Part shown: positions 16,518-24,297 of the stretch, in pieces
How positions within the stretch are numbered: position 1 is the stretch's first letter
Layout: every line of letters starts with the position of its first letter
From: Caldifarciminota bacterium
GTDB taxonomy: Bacteria; Hydrothermota; Tepidihabitantia; SM23-42
Direction: 5' to 3'
DNA length: 34,146 nucleotides
NCBI GenBank assembly: GCA_023128195.1
Contig: JAGMEL010000054.1
Location: 1-34,146 of the forward strand
Position numbers and translations under genes: made by a program
Notes under the pieces: generated by a model
The model's input: only the letters and a program-made list of their open reading frames with translations
Told to the model about the DNA's origin: nothing
The model's database searches: none

Positions 16518-18635
16518 ATGAATCTTTTATTATTGTTTTTGATGACCATAAATAGCGATAAAACAGTTGAGGTGCGGTATACAGATATAGCACCAAGGAT
16601 TGATGGGGTGATTGAGGAAGTCTGGCAAATAGCAGATTCGGCTTATGATTTTATCCAATTTGAACCCTATGAAAACGAAGAACCTACTGAAAAAACTGTA
16701 GTTTATGTATTGCAGGATAAAGAAAATCTCTATTTTGCGTTCCGCTGTTATGCAGAAAAGCATAAGCCAACATCCTGTTTAACTGCAGATGAGGATGATA
16801 TTAGAATAGGTATTGATTCTTTTGATAGCAAGACTACAGCATACTACTTTCAAGTTTTTGCAAGTGGAATATTTCACGATGGCTGGGTACTTGATAATGG
16901 CAGAACCTTTGATGATTCCTGGGAAGGTGTTTGGTATCGGGCAGTCAAATTATGTGACGACCGTTTTGAAGTAGAAATAAAGATACCGTTCAAATCGATC
17001 CGGTATAAAAAAGGGTTTGATAAATGGGGTATAACGTTTGTTCGATATACTGCACATAATAGAGAAGTGGCTTGCTGGAATGAGTTTTTACAGAAAGAAG
17101 GGGTTTTGATTTCTAAATACGGCACACTAACAGGTATAAATCCACAAGCCACAGGGTATTATTTTGAACTCTATCCTGAGGGATATTTAAGATACGATAG
17201 AGATTGGGTAAAAGATACTACTGAGTTCAAACCGAGTATGAGTTTGAATTTCAAATGGGATTTAACCCCGCAGACAACCCTCAATGCAACTGTTTATCCA
17301 GACTTTGCCCAGATTGAATCTGATCCATTTGAACTCAATCTGTCCAGGTATCCTACTTATTTAGATGAACGAAGACCATTCTTTCTCGAAGGCAAAGAAA
17401 TCTTTCGAATGGCAGATTTTGGTGACATGGGATTCTTTGATCCATTAGAAATTTTTTATTCACGCAAAATAGGAAAACTGGTAAAAAACGATGCAGTACC
17501 GATCATCGGTGGATTAAAATTGACAAATAAATCTAATGACTGGAATATAGGAGCTTTAGGTGCTTATACAAGTGAATATTATGATAGCCTTGGTGAAATA
17601 ATAATTGATGAACCCAATCAATGGTTTGGTGTGCTGAGAGCAAAACGCAGCGTATTTGAAAACTCAGATATTGGCATGCTCTTTAGCGGAGCAATGATAG
17701 ATAAAGATAATTACAACTACGCATTTGGGCTTGATGGCGCATATCGTAAAGGGGCTAATCAATTTGTTATACAGGGAGCAGTGAGTGACAAAAATGAAAA
17801 AAGAGGTTGGGCATTAAACACTGGTTATTTTGGCTTTATCAAAAACTTTATTATGTTTGCATCTGCTCAGGCGATTCATGAATCCTTTGATGTTAGTGAT
17901 ATTGGATTTGTTCCGTGGTCTGGTCAGAAAAAACTTCTCGTTATGAGTGGTCCTTATAAACAATTTCAAAAGGGATTTATTCGCGATTACTTCATAGCAC
18001 CGGGAATAAACGTTATTCAGGAACCAGGTGATTCAAATTGGTCAACAATTGGTGTAACAGAAATCAATACACATTTTCGCAATAACTGGGGGTTTGATTT
18101 TAATGTCGGTGCTGGTCCTTATTATGAAGCAGACACAAATTACTTTTATCGCAATATAAACCTTTCAGTCTGGGGTAATCTCTTTGGGAATCACATAAAC
18201 TTTGGCGGCGATTATACCTACACGTACAATTATTTGCGCAACTTTCTTGCATATCAAAGTTCAACCAGGTTTTCCTACACCCATTCAATAATACCACAAT
18301 TGAGCATTGGTTTAGCATCCTACCTATGGGTTGAATGGGATACACGTAATACTATTGTTGCGATGTGGCCAATCTTCAGGCCAAGAATCGATATAAGATT
18401 TAATGCAGATATGAGTTTAAGCATTTTCAATGAGATTGTTACGCAAATGCCAGGTACAGATTTTAATGAGACAGAGTTATTGTCAAATCGATTTGGTCTG
18501 CTTTTCTCCTGGAATTTCTTGCCTAAATCCTGGCTTTATGTTGCATTAAATGACTATCGTGTGGATGAGGAAGGTAGTTTACATTCACAATACCAGATTG
18601 GCGCAATCAAGGCGAAATATCTGCTATATTTTTAG
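16518..18635 (+). CDS. CBM9-like/DUF5916 outer-membrane protein
   Basis: A 705-residue protein. After a short hydrophobic leader, residues about 17-200 form a CBM9-like domain (APRIDGVIEEVWQIADS, VVYVLQDKENLYFAFRCY, EVEIKIPFKSIRY). The rest matches the DUF5916 barrel type, with the hallmark DERRPFFLEGKEIFRM and DPLEIFYSRKIG, ending in KAKYLLYF with terminal Phe. This family is found in outer-membrane proteins of Bacteroidetes and related phyla and has no established activity; carbohydrate binding or uptake is a guess. AAGGAGG at 16507-16513 supports the start. It is monocistronic as far as can be seen. Confidence 0.85.
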   Translation: MNLLLLFLMTINSDKTVEVRYTDIAPRIDGVIEEVWQIADSAYDFIQFEPYENEEPTEKTVVYVLQDKENLYFAFRCYAEKHKPTSCLTADEDDIRIGIDSFDSKTTAYYFQVFASGIFHDGWVLDNGRTFDDSWEGVWYRAVKLCDDRFEVEIKIPFKSIRYKKGFDKWGITFVRYTAHNREVACWNEFLQKEGVLISKYGTLTGINPQATGYYFELYPEGYLRYDRDWVKDTTEFKPSMSLNFKWDLTPQTTLNATVYPDFAQIESDPFELNLSRYPTYLDERRPFFLEGKEIFRMADFGDMGFFDPLEIFYSRKIGKLVKNDAVPIIGGLKLTNKSNDWNIGALGAYTSEYYDSLGEIIIDEPNQWFGVLRAKRSVFENSDIGMLFSGAMIDKDNYNYAFGLDGAYRKGANQFVIQGAVSDKNEKRGWALNTGYFGFIKNFIMFASAQAIHESFDVSDIGFVPWSGQKKLLVMSGPYKQFQKGFIRDYFIAPGINVIQEPGDSNWSTIGVTEINTHFRNNWGFDFNVGAGPYYEADTNYFYRNINLSVWGNLFGNHINFGGDYTYTYNYLRNFLAYQSSTRFSYTHSIIPQLSIGLASYLWVEWDTRNTIVAMWPIFRPRIDIRFNADMSLSIFNEIVTQMPGTDFNETELLSNRFGLLFSWNFLPKSWLYVALNDYRVDEEGSLHSQYQIGAIKAKYLLYF

Positions 18636-18669
18636 TTATTAGCCCATATTTATCTTCCTTATTCTCTTC

Positions 18670-18706
18670 TGCACAAATTTTGTGCACTGAATCTATAATT
18701 TGTGCA
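18670..18706. promoter_or_regulatory. Enhancer-like TTTGTGCA sites
   Basis: TTTGTGCA occurs at 18679-18686 and 18699-18706 (20 bp apart, same strand), and its complement TGCACAAA at 18670-18677. Two overlapping inverted repeats result. They lie 40-90 bp upstream of a sigma54 promoter, the position expected for an enhancer-binding activator. The activator is not in this window. Confidence 0.6.
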
Positions 18707-18745
18707 AATTCTATTACAATGCTCTGAAATTTCGAACTGAATTTT

Positions 18746-18760
18746 TGGCACAGATTTTGC
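18746..18760 (+). promoter_or_regulatory. Sigma54 (RpoN) promoter
   Basis: TGGCAC (18746-18751), five bases, then TTGC (18757-18760). The -24 GG and -12 GC elements have the required 10-bp separation, and a T precedes TGGCAC as in the consensus. The expected transcription start is near 18772, 20 bp before the start codon at 18793, with AAGGAGG between. Confidence 0.8.
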
Positions 18761-18792
18761 GGCATAAAAGGATTATCAGAAAGGAGGATTAA

Positions 18793-19407
18793 ATGCACAA
18801 GATACTTGTGTTCTTACTCGTAGGAGTTGGGATGGTTTTTTCTCAACACCTTGAGTTGCATACCCCAGAAGGGTCATTAATAATATCATTGAGTGATGAA
18901 GCACAATATTTGCAGGATAAAGAACAGATAAATGCAGCAGTTTTGGTTGGGAATATAGAGGCGAGGCTCAGTCATATTGAAGAAATTATTCTTCCCAGAT
19001 TAGATAGAACCGAACGAGTTGATGCTGAATTGCAATTAGCTGAAATTCGGTTTCTACTTAATTTATTCCCAAAGAGCCAATACATATTTATTGCATCTTA
19101 TTTGCCTGAATCTGAGCCGCTGATCTACCCAATATCAGACCATGATTTAAGAATACTCTGTAATAACATAGAACAAGAAGCATTTGCTGATGATAAGTTA
19201 AATATTCTCAGTACTGCTGCAGATTTGAATTATTTTTTGGTTGAGCAGGTAGAGATAATACTCGACCTTTTTTCATTTGAGGATGACCGACTCAGTGCAG
19301 TTCGTGTCCTTTATCACAAAATCCTGGATCAGGAGAATTACTTTAGGTTGTATAGTAAATTTGAATTCTCTGATTCAAAGGAAGAATTAAGAAAAATATT
19401 ACAGTAA
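18793..19407 (+). CDS. Exported DUF4476-type protein
   Basis: A 204-residue protein with a signal peptide (ILVFLLVGVGMVFSQ). The C-terminal 90 residues follow the DUF4476 helical pattern: ISDHDLRILCNNIEQEAF, DDKLNILSTAADLNYFLVEQ, VEIILDLFSFEDDRLSAVRV and an ILDQENYFRLYSKFEF repeat-like end. The family has no known function. The gene has an excellent AAGGAGG site at 18781-18787 and is the only one in the window behind a sigma54-type promoter. It is therefore probably induced by an RpoN activator, for example in motility, nitrogen, envelope or pilus control. A strong hairpin follows it. Confidence 0.75.
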   Translation: MHKILVFLLVGVGMVFSQHLELHTPEGSLIISLSDEAQYLQDKEQINAAVLVGNIEARLSHIEEIILPRLDRTERVDAELQLAEIRFLLNLFPKSQYIFIASYLPESEPLIYPISDHDLRILCNNIEQEAFADDKLNILSTAADLNYFLVEQVEIILDLFSFEDDRLSAVRVLYHKILDQENYFRLYSKFEFSDSKEELRKILQ

Positions 19408-19442
19408 ACCAGCTGCCTTCATTTGTTGATGGGAAATCCTGC

Positions 19443-19475
19443 ACCGGGTGAGGATAAGTTTTGGCCTCACCCGGT
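19443..19475 (+). terminator. Hairpin terminator after the DUF4476 gene
   Basis: ACCGGGTGAGG (19443-19453) pairs with CCTCACCCGGT (19465-19475) over 11 bp with an 11-nt loop. The following sequence is only moderately T-rich. Confidence 0.6.
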
Positions 19476-19574
19476 TCCTATACCTATATAGTCCGGAAGA
19501 TTTGAAAGATCAAATCGTTTTTAAAAAACCTGACATAAATAAGTGCGTTACTGAAACCGTGAAACATTCGTTTG

Positions 19575-19614
19575 TCATTTTCTCATTTTGTCAATTGACA
19601 AAATGAGAAAATGA
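19575..19614. repeat. 40-bp perfect palindrome
   Basis: Every base from 19575 to 19594 pairs with its mirror in 19595-19614, with no loop. The centre is TTTTGTCAATTGACAAAA, and the flanks are TCATTTTC/GAAAATGA. It lies 28 bp before the promoter of the small-ORF/hemolysin III unit. A split relative is at 8075-8108. Confidence 0.85.
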
Positions 19615-19641
19615 GGTTGAATACTGAACCAATACCATAGC

Positions 19642-19669
19642 TTGACTTTTTTTTGCTCTGTTGTATACT
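19642..19669 (+). promoter_or_regulatory. Promoter of the small ORF/hemolysin III unit
   Basis: TTGACT (19642-19647), a 16-bp spacer and TATACT (19664-19669). The expected transcript starts near 19676, before the ribosome site of the small ORF. Confidence 0.65.
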
Positions 19670-19736
19670 ATTAAAAGTTTTTTAACTTTTGAATAAAGAA
19701 GATTTGAATAATGAGGAATCTTTCAAAGAGGATGCG

Positions 19737-19841
19737 ATGAAAAGCAAAACCATTATTTATGAAATCGTGCACACTAGCAAGGCTTTAATCGAGCAGAAAA
19801 AGCAAAAGTATTTACAAACTCAAAGAGAAGCAGGTCAGTAA
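19737..19841 (+). CDS. 34-residue small ORF before hemolysin III
   Basis: A 34-codon frame from ATG at 19737 with a good AGAGGA site 6-10 bp upstream. It begins MKSKTIIYEIVHTSK, is basic and probably helical, and is rich in Lys and Gln at its end. The stop lies 1 bp before the TTG start of the hemolysin III gene, so it may couple or regulate translation of that gene. No family is recognised. A leader peptide or a real small protein are both possible. Confidence 0.5.
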   Translation: MKSKTIIYEIVHTSKALIEQKKQKYLQTQREAGQ

Positions 19842-19842
19842 T

Positions 19843-20490
19843 TTGGTAAACAGCAAACCACACCGGGGTGAAGAGCTGGTCAATGCTATTACGCATGGCC
19901 TGGGCGTAGGGCTGAGCATTGCCGCACTGGTTCTTCTCGTAGTTTTCGCCAGTATCCACGGTAGTGCGTGGCACATAGTGAGCTTCAGCATTTACGGGAC
20001 AACGTTAATCCTATTATACCTGAGTTCGACCCTGTATCATAGTTTCAGAAATGAGCGAGTTAAATACTTATTCAAAATCTTTGACCATTCTGCAATATTT
20101 CTATGTATTGCAGGTACGTATACGCCTTTTACCCTGATAACGCTTCGCGGGGCTTTAGGATGGACCATTTTCGGGATAATATGGGGGCTGGCTGCGCTTG
20201 GTATCGTGTTCAAGGTTTTCTTTGTAAATAAGTATAAGATACTCTCTACCATAGTGTATATTCTAATGGGATGGCTCGTGATTATCGCGATAAAGCCGCT
20301 TTTTGCATCCCTGCCGCGCGCGGGTTTTTTCTGGCTGTTGCTCGGCGGCGTATTGTTCACCATGGGCATTATATTTTATGGAAACCGCAAGATACCTTAT
20401 AGCCACGCAATCTGGCATCTTTTTGTTTTAGCCGGGAGTATCTGCCAGTTTTTTTCGATTTTTTACTATCTTCTCCAATGGCGTGGTTGA
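19843..20490 (+). CDS. Hemolysin III/PAQR-family membrane protein
   Basis: A 215-residue integral membrane protein of the YqfA/hemolysin III (PAQR) family with about seven membrane segments. The family metal-site residues are visible: His in LSSTLYHSF, Asp-His in FDHSAIFL with CIAGTYTPF after it, and the paired His in SHAIWHLFV near the C-terminus. The N-terminal EELVNAITHGLG is typical. The only suitable start is TTG at 19843, directly after the small ORF. GC content in the middle of the gene appears higher than in its neighbours (for example CTGCCGCGCGCGGG), which may indicate transfer. Function in bacteria is not settled; haemolysis is not implied. Confidence 0.9.
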   Translation: MVNSKPHRGEELVNAITHGLGVGLSIAALVLLVVFASIHGSAWHIVSFSIYGTTLILLYLSSTLYHSFRNERVKYLFKIFDHSAIFLCIAGTYTPFTLITLRGALGWTIFGIIWGLAALGIVFKVFFVNKYKILSTIVYILMGWLVIIAIKPLFASLPRAGFFWLLLGGVLFTMGIIFYGNRKIPYSHAIWHLFVLAGSICQFFSIFYYLLQWRG

Positions 20491-20514
20491 CAGATATGTC
20501 TTCATAGATATACT
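20487..20514 (+). promoter_or_regulatory. Promoter of the tautomerase gene
   Basis: TTGACA (20487-20492), 16 bp, TATACT (20509-20514). The -35 box contains the stop codon of the hemolysin III gene. Confidence 0.65.
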
Positions 20515-20561
20515 TTTTTATTCGGAGATAAAAAATATTTAATCAAAGGAGGTGAATTACA

Positions 20562-20750
20562 ATGCCAACGATTATGGTCGAAGGACCGCCAATCCAGGAG
20601 ATTGAACGAAAAAGGCAGCTCGTGAAAAAGCTGACTGCTGCAGCAATTGAGATATACAAAATCGAGCACATCGTTGTTCTTATACGGGAAAATGCTCCTG
20701 AGAATGTTGGAGTAAATGGAGAATTGATAGCAGATCGGCATAAGAAGTAA
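20562..20750 (+). CDS. 4-oxalocrotonate tautomerase-family protein
   Basis: A 62-residue protein of the 4-OT superfamily. After Met removal, Pro1 (PTIMVEGPPI) would be the catalytic base. The helix KRQLVKKLTAAAIEIY and the strand IVVLIRENAPENVGVNG match the small tautomerases, especially the DmpI-like group. Length is right for a hexameric family member. It has a very strong AAAGGAGGTG site. It has its own promoter overlapping the end of the hemolysin III gene. Physiological substrate unknown; no aromatic catabolism genes lie nearby. Confidence 0.85.
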   Translation: MPTIMVEGPPIQEIERKRQLVKKLTAAAIEIYKIEHIVVLIRENAPENVGVNGELIADRHKK

Positions 20751-20760
20751 GGTTTAATTA

Positions 20761-20788
20761 TTGAGTAGTAAATTAAGGTAAGTATAAT
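20761..20788 (+). promoter_or_regulatory. Promoter of the TPR protein gene
   Basis: TTGAGT (20761-20766), a 16-bp spacer and TATAAT (20783-20788), followed by an AAAAGGAGG ribosome site and the ATG at 20815. Confidence 0.6.
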
Positions 20789-20814
20789 ATATTGGGTAAA
20801 AAAAAGGAGGAAAA

Positions 20815-22026
20815 ATGCGTAAGTTGTGTCTTTTAATGTTAATCGTATTATGCCAGCTAGGCTATGCATCCGTATTTTTAAATACTGCAAGAATTGCCTA
20901 CTATAATGAGAGGGATTTTGAGCGAGCGAAAAAAGCGTGTTTAGAAGGGATTGAAAAAGGCGAGGTTAATTTTGAACTCCATGCTATTCTTGGTGGATGC
21001 GAGATTGGTTTTGGAAATTGGAAGGATGCGTCGAATGCATTAATAAGGGCATTCGCAATTGATTCATTAAAAACAATTAAATGGATTGGTGATAGAGGCG
21101 GGGGTGAACAATATTATTTTCAGGCTTTTTATTTTTCAGCACGAGAATTATTTGACGAAGAAAAATATGCGGAAGCACTGAACAATTTAGGGTATGCTAA
21201 ATTACTTAATCCCGGTGATATGGGTACTTACATACTGACAGGTGCAATACAATATAAATTGGGAAATATTGAACAGGCAAATAGAGAATACAAAAAGGCT
21301 CTTAATATTGATCCAGAAAATCCTGATGTTCATTTTTTGATTGGCAAATCTTTATTTGAAAGTAAAGAATTTGATGGCAGTTTAACCTTTTTTGGCGATG
21401 CTGTTAAGTACTACAAACTTAAATACAGTCGGATATCAAAAATGGTTTTCCAAAATCTACAGGTTGTTGAAAAAACCTTAGCGCAAAAGATTATCAAATT
21501 GTGGATTGAACAAAAATTTGACGAATTAGATCAGTTAATAAAAGTTGAGCTTGAATTAGATGGAGGGCTAAATGCACAGCAAAAAAATATTGAGCAATTT
21601 TTCAAGGCAACTGATGATTTGTCACGTGGTTATTATTTTAATGGAATGGCATATTATTATCTCAAAAAAGACAGCATTGCCTTAAATAATTTACTGAAAA
21701 GCCTGGAATTAAAGCCGGATGACATTGATGCTTTATATTTTGCTGGAGAAATACATATTAAATTAAAAAAATACGATGATGCAATTAGATATTTTGAAAA
21801 GGTGACGTTGTTTAAGTCAGACGATATGTTCGCGTGGTTTTATCTTGGTATTTGTTATACACAATTAAAGGAATACAAAAAGGCAATTGATATATATGAA
21901 AATAAAGTACTTCAGCTTAATCCTGAAAATATTGATGCGATGACCAATCTTGCATATATCTATAGCGAGATAGGTAATAGTGAAAAGGCACTTGAATACT
22001 TAAAAAAGGTAGAACAACTGCAATAA
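20815..22026 (+). CDS. Exported tetratricopeptide-repeat protein
   Basis: A 403-residue protein with a signal peptide (LCLLMLIVLCQLGYAS). Several TPR units are visible: ALNNLGYAKLLNPGDMGTYI, IEQANREYKKALNIDPENPD and SIALNNLLKSLELKPDDIDA, then YDDAIRYFEKVTLFKSDDMF and YKKAIDIYENKVLQLNPENI near the C-terminus. It is probably a periplasmic scaffold or adaptor. Partners are not apparent from neighbours. It ends convergent to the universal stress protein gene. Confidence 0.8.
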   Translation: MRKLCLLMLIVLCQLGYASVFLNTARIAYYNERDFERAKKACLEGIEKGEVNFELHAILGGCEIGFGNWKDASNALIRAFAIDSLKTIKWIGDRGGGEQYYFQAFYFSARELFDEEKYAEALNNLGYAKLLNPGDMGTYILTGAIQYKLGNIEQANREYKKALNIDPENPDVHFLIGKSLFESKEFDGSLTFFGDAVKYYKLKYSRISKMVFQNLQVVEKTLAQKIIKLWIEQKFDELDQLIKVELELDGGLNAQQKNIEQFFKATDDLSRGYYFNGMAYYYLKKDSIALNNLLKSLELKPDDIDALYFAGEIHIKLKKYDDAIRYFEKVTLFKSDDMFAWFYLGICYTQLKEYKKAIDIYENKVLQLNPENIDAMTNLAYIYSEIGNSEKALEYLKKVEQLQ

Positions 22027-22093
22027 AATAGCTGCTTTAAAAGCACGCTAAAAAATATGGTCTCTCCATTATTTTAGATATTCTATGACTTAC

Positions 22094-22474
22094 CTATAGA
22101 TCTTTTATAAACTCATACGGAATGACAACGACTGGTATCTTTGCCTTTTCCATTACGCCAGTACTTACCCATTCACCAGCAGCCTTTTCTGGAGTCGCTC
22201 CCATAATAATGAGATTTACTGATTCTTCTTCAGCAGACTCAATAATATTTGAAATAATATCACCCTTTTTTAGAATTTTGGCTACATTTATATTTGCCTG
22301 TTTGCCTGCTTGTTCAAAAATGTTAAGGGTTTCTTGTGCTTGTGTTTGATTATCTCCTTTTAAAATATGCAGAGCCACAATTTCGGCTCCTAATCTTTTA
22401 GCGATATTAATAATATATCCTACCTTATCTTTTGCCGGTTTAGGCCCGGCTGCAGTAACTAATATTTTCATCAT
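22094..22474 (-). CDS. Universal stress protein-family protein
   Basis: A 126-residue UspA-fold protein. The strands MKILVTAAGPKP and EIVALHILKG and the segment ESAEEESVNLIIMGATPE are typical. The ATP-binding loop (GATPEKAAGEWVSTGVMEKA) is only partly like the GxxG-9x-GS/T consensus, so nucleotide binding is uncertain. Two adjacent start codons (MMK) both lie a suitable distance from AGGAGGTG. A minus-strand promoter at 22514-22541 drives it, so it is probably monocistronic. Confidence 0.85.
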   Translation of the reverse strand: MMKILVTAAGPKPAKDKVGYIINIAKRLGAEIVALHILKGDNQTQAQETLNIFEQAGKQANINVAKILKKGDIISNIIESAEEESVNLIIMGATPEKAAGEWVSTGVMEKAKIPVVVIPYEFIKDL

Positions 22475-22513
22475 AAATCACCTCCTTAATAAATCGGATT
22501 TGCTTCCTTGATA

Positions 22514-22541
22514 ATTATAAAGATAATTCATATCCTGTCAA
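22514..22541 (-). promoter_or_regulatory. Promoter of the universal stress protein
   Basis: On the minus strand TTGACA (22541-22536), a 16-bp spacer and TATAAT (22519-22514), both perfect hexamers. Confidence 0.8.
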
Positions 22542-22666
22542 CATCAGTTTCCAGAAAAATTAAAGTAATTGACATCTACTCTGGCATGTCTATTTCGCAG
22601 TATTGAGATGAAAATGGCACAAGTTTGTCACAAGACGTTGGTGAATAAAGCTGACACTTCGAACCA

Positions 22667-22694
22667 TTGACATTAATGAAATGATGGTTATGAT
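22667..22694 (+). promoter_or_regulatory. Possible promoter of the TehB-like methyltransferase
   Basis: TTGACA (22667-22672), 16 bp and TATGAT (22689-22694). The start codon at 22707 would be only about 6 nt into the transcript, and no ribosome site is visible. Confidence 0.45.
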
Positions 22695-22706
22695 TTTCAA
22701 ATAGAT

Positions 22707-23324
22707 ATGAGAGGTAAAGAACCAGTGTGGGAAGATAGTTACAAAATAAAGAAATCAGGTTGTGCTTTTAGCGGAAAACCCAGTTCAGAATTCTATGATT
22801 TAGTCAAACAGTTGACCCCTCGCGCAAAAGTTCTTGACCTTGGTTGTGGTGATGGCAGGAATGCTATTTTCCTTGCCGAGAATGGATTTGATGTAACTGC
22901 AGTAGATATTTCAGAAGCAGGAATCAATAAATTGCAATACTGGATACATAAAAAAGGTCTTTCAATTGAAACCATTGTTGGCGATATACGATATTACAAG
23001 TTTGCAAACACTTTTGACATGATAATTGCTCACGGATGTCTTCATTTGATAGAACGAGAAGACTGGATGTCACTTATTGAACAAATCAAATCTCATACTA
23101 ATGTAGATGGCTACAACGTGATAGCAGTATTTACAAATAGGTTGCCACAACCTGATGATTTGAAGGAATTCGCATTAGGATTGTTTTACGAAGGTGAACT
23201 TTTTACATACTATAAAGATTGGAAAATAATTCTTCAGCAGAGTTATATAAAAGAAGACGAACACCCAGGTGGGATCAAGCATAGACACGCAATAAACAAA
23301 CTTGTTGCACAAAAACTAGATTAA
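22707..23324 (+). CDS. TehB-like SAM-dependent methyltransferase
   Basis: A 205-residue class I methyltransferase. Motif I is VLDLGCGDGRN (about 47-57), the acidic motif II is VTAVDIS and the post-I region is IETIVGDIRYY. Motif IV reads FDMIIAHGCLHLI. The N-terminal GCAFSGKPSSEFYDL and overall layout resemble TehB/tellurite-resistance-type enzymes, but the substrate is not determined. The stop codon TAA is the first part of junction repeat 1. It is the first gene of a three-gene run linked by that repeat. Confidence 0.8.
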   Translation: MRGKEPVWEDSYKIKKSGCAFSGKPSSEFYDLVKQLTPRAKVLDLGCGDGRNAIFLAENGFDVTAVDISEAGINKLQYWIHKKGLSIETIVGDIRYYKFANTFDMIIAHGCLHLIEREDWMSLIEQIKSHTNVDGYNVIAVFTNRLPQPDDLKEFALGLFYEGELFTYYKDWKIILQQSYIKEDEHPGGIKHRHAINKLVAQKLD

Positions 23325-23345
23325 CATGCGATCAGATTGGAGAAG
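23322..23345 (+). repeat. Junction repeat copy 1
   Basis: TAACATGCGA followed by TCAGATTGGAGAAG. The leading TAA is the stop codon of the methyltransferase, and GGAG (23339-23342) is the ribosome site for the ATG at 23349. Copies 2 and 3 are at 23809 and 24295. Confidence 0.8.
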
Positions 23346-23348
23346 TGT

Positions 23349-23807
23349 ATGTTTTTAGATGTCAAAGATACTTTTGTGGATGCTGCGAAAGACAATTCAG
23401 TGGATGAACTTAGACGTGCTATCGTTGGGGCATTAGAGAGATATTGCAGTGAGATTAAAATCAATGAAAAAATGGATATTGTATGGCGGGCATTAGCATT
23501 CCGATTGTTTTTCACAAGGACGAAACTCTCGGGGACGAAAGGAATCATAGTTATCCGCAGGAATCTTCATGGAGGTTGGAACCTCAACGTACAGATTTCT
23601 ATTATCAACAGGATCATTATTGGGCTTGTGGTGGCAGCACTCATTGCCATACTAATGTCTGGTGGAAAAATAGTGTGGGAATTTAATTTATTCATGTTTA
23701 TTACTTTTACACTTGGTGTTATTATAGATCGCGGAATGTTAAGGAGTTGGCTACACAAAATCATAAAGAAGCAAATTGAAAAAGTAAAATCAACAATGAA
23801 GGAGTAA
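23349..23807 (+). CDS. Small two-helix membrane protein, unidentified
   Basis: A 152-residue protein starting at ATG 23349, whose GGAG site lies in the junction repeat. A TTG at 23337 would be an alternative but lies inside the repeat. The N-terminal half is soluble (VDELRRAIVGALERYC, WRALAFRLFFTRTKL). Two membrane segments follow at about 89-104 (IIIGLVVAALIAILMS) and 110-127 (WEFNLFMFITFTLGVIID). A basic tail (KIIKKQIEKVKS) would face the cytoplasm. No family is recognised. It lies between two copies of the junction repeat, which makes it part of the same acquired-looking run. Confidence 0.6.
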   Translation: MFLDVKDTFVDAAKDNSVDELRRAIVGALERYCSEIKINEKMDIVWRALAFRLFFTRTKLSGTKGIIVIRRNLHGGWNLNVQISIINRIIIGLVVAALIAILMSGGKIVWEFNLFMFITFTLGVIIDRGMLRSWLHKIIKKQIEKVKSTMKE

Positions 23808-23808
23808 C

Positions 23809-23832
23809 TAACATGCGATTAGATTGGAAGAG
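23809..23832 (+). repeat. Junction repeat copy 2
   Basis: TAACATGCGA followed by TTAGATTGGAAGAG. It starts 1 bp after the stop codon of the membrane protein gene. The NUDIX gene's own ribosome site (GAGGTGA) follows it. Confidence 0.8.
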
Positions 23833-23847
23833 AATTGAGGTGAAATA

Positions 23848-24297
23848 ATGGCACGAGCACCTTTCCAAGTATTGATATTTCCATATATCAAGGATAAACA
23901 AGGACTTATTGAATATGCAATATTTCGAAGATCAGATGGCAACTATTGGCAGGCGATTGCTGGTGGTGGTGAAGAGGGAGAGACACCGGAAGAAGCAGCA
24001 AAGAGGGAAATCCAGGAGGAAGCAGGAATACCAAAAGATTGTGATATTACAGCATTAGATTCTAAGGCATACATTCCTGTTATTGGTGTAACAGGTGAAT
24101 ACACATGGGGTGATGATGTTTTTGTTATACCTGAATATACATTTGGAGCAGAAGTAGAAAATAGACAACTCAAATTATCAAAGGAACATAGAAAATATCA
24201 ATGGGTTAACTATGAAGAAGCAATGAAAATGCTTAAATGGGATAGTAATAAAAATGCACTTTGGGAATTGAATGAACGTCTTATAAGGAAAAACTAA
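23848..24297 (+). CDS. NUDIX hydrolase
   Basis: A 149-residue NUDIX pyrophosphatase. The NUDIX box is complete, running from GGGEEGETPEEAAKREIQEE to the closing AGI (about 34-56). The N-terminus RAPFQVLIFPY resembles dihydroneopterin-triphosphate-type enzymes, and the substrate loop includes YTWGDDVFVIPEY. The likely reaction is hydrolysis of a nucleoside or pterin diphosphate linkage; the exact substrate is open. The start has GAGGTGA upstream. Its stop codon TAA begins junction repeat 3. Confidence 0.88.
   Translation: MARAPFQVLIFPYIKDKQGLIEYAIFRRSDGNYWQAIAGGGEEGETPEEAAKREIQEEAGIPKDCDITALDSKAYIPVIGVTGEYTWGDDVFVIPEYTFGAEVENRQLKLSKEHRKYQWVNYEEAMKMLKWDSNKNALWELNERLIRKN

Noticed and set aside
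22614..22633. Second sigma54 promoter (TGGCACAAGTTTGTC)
   Set aside because: The -24 half fits, but the -12 GC at the required distance is missing.
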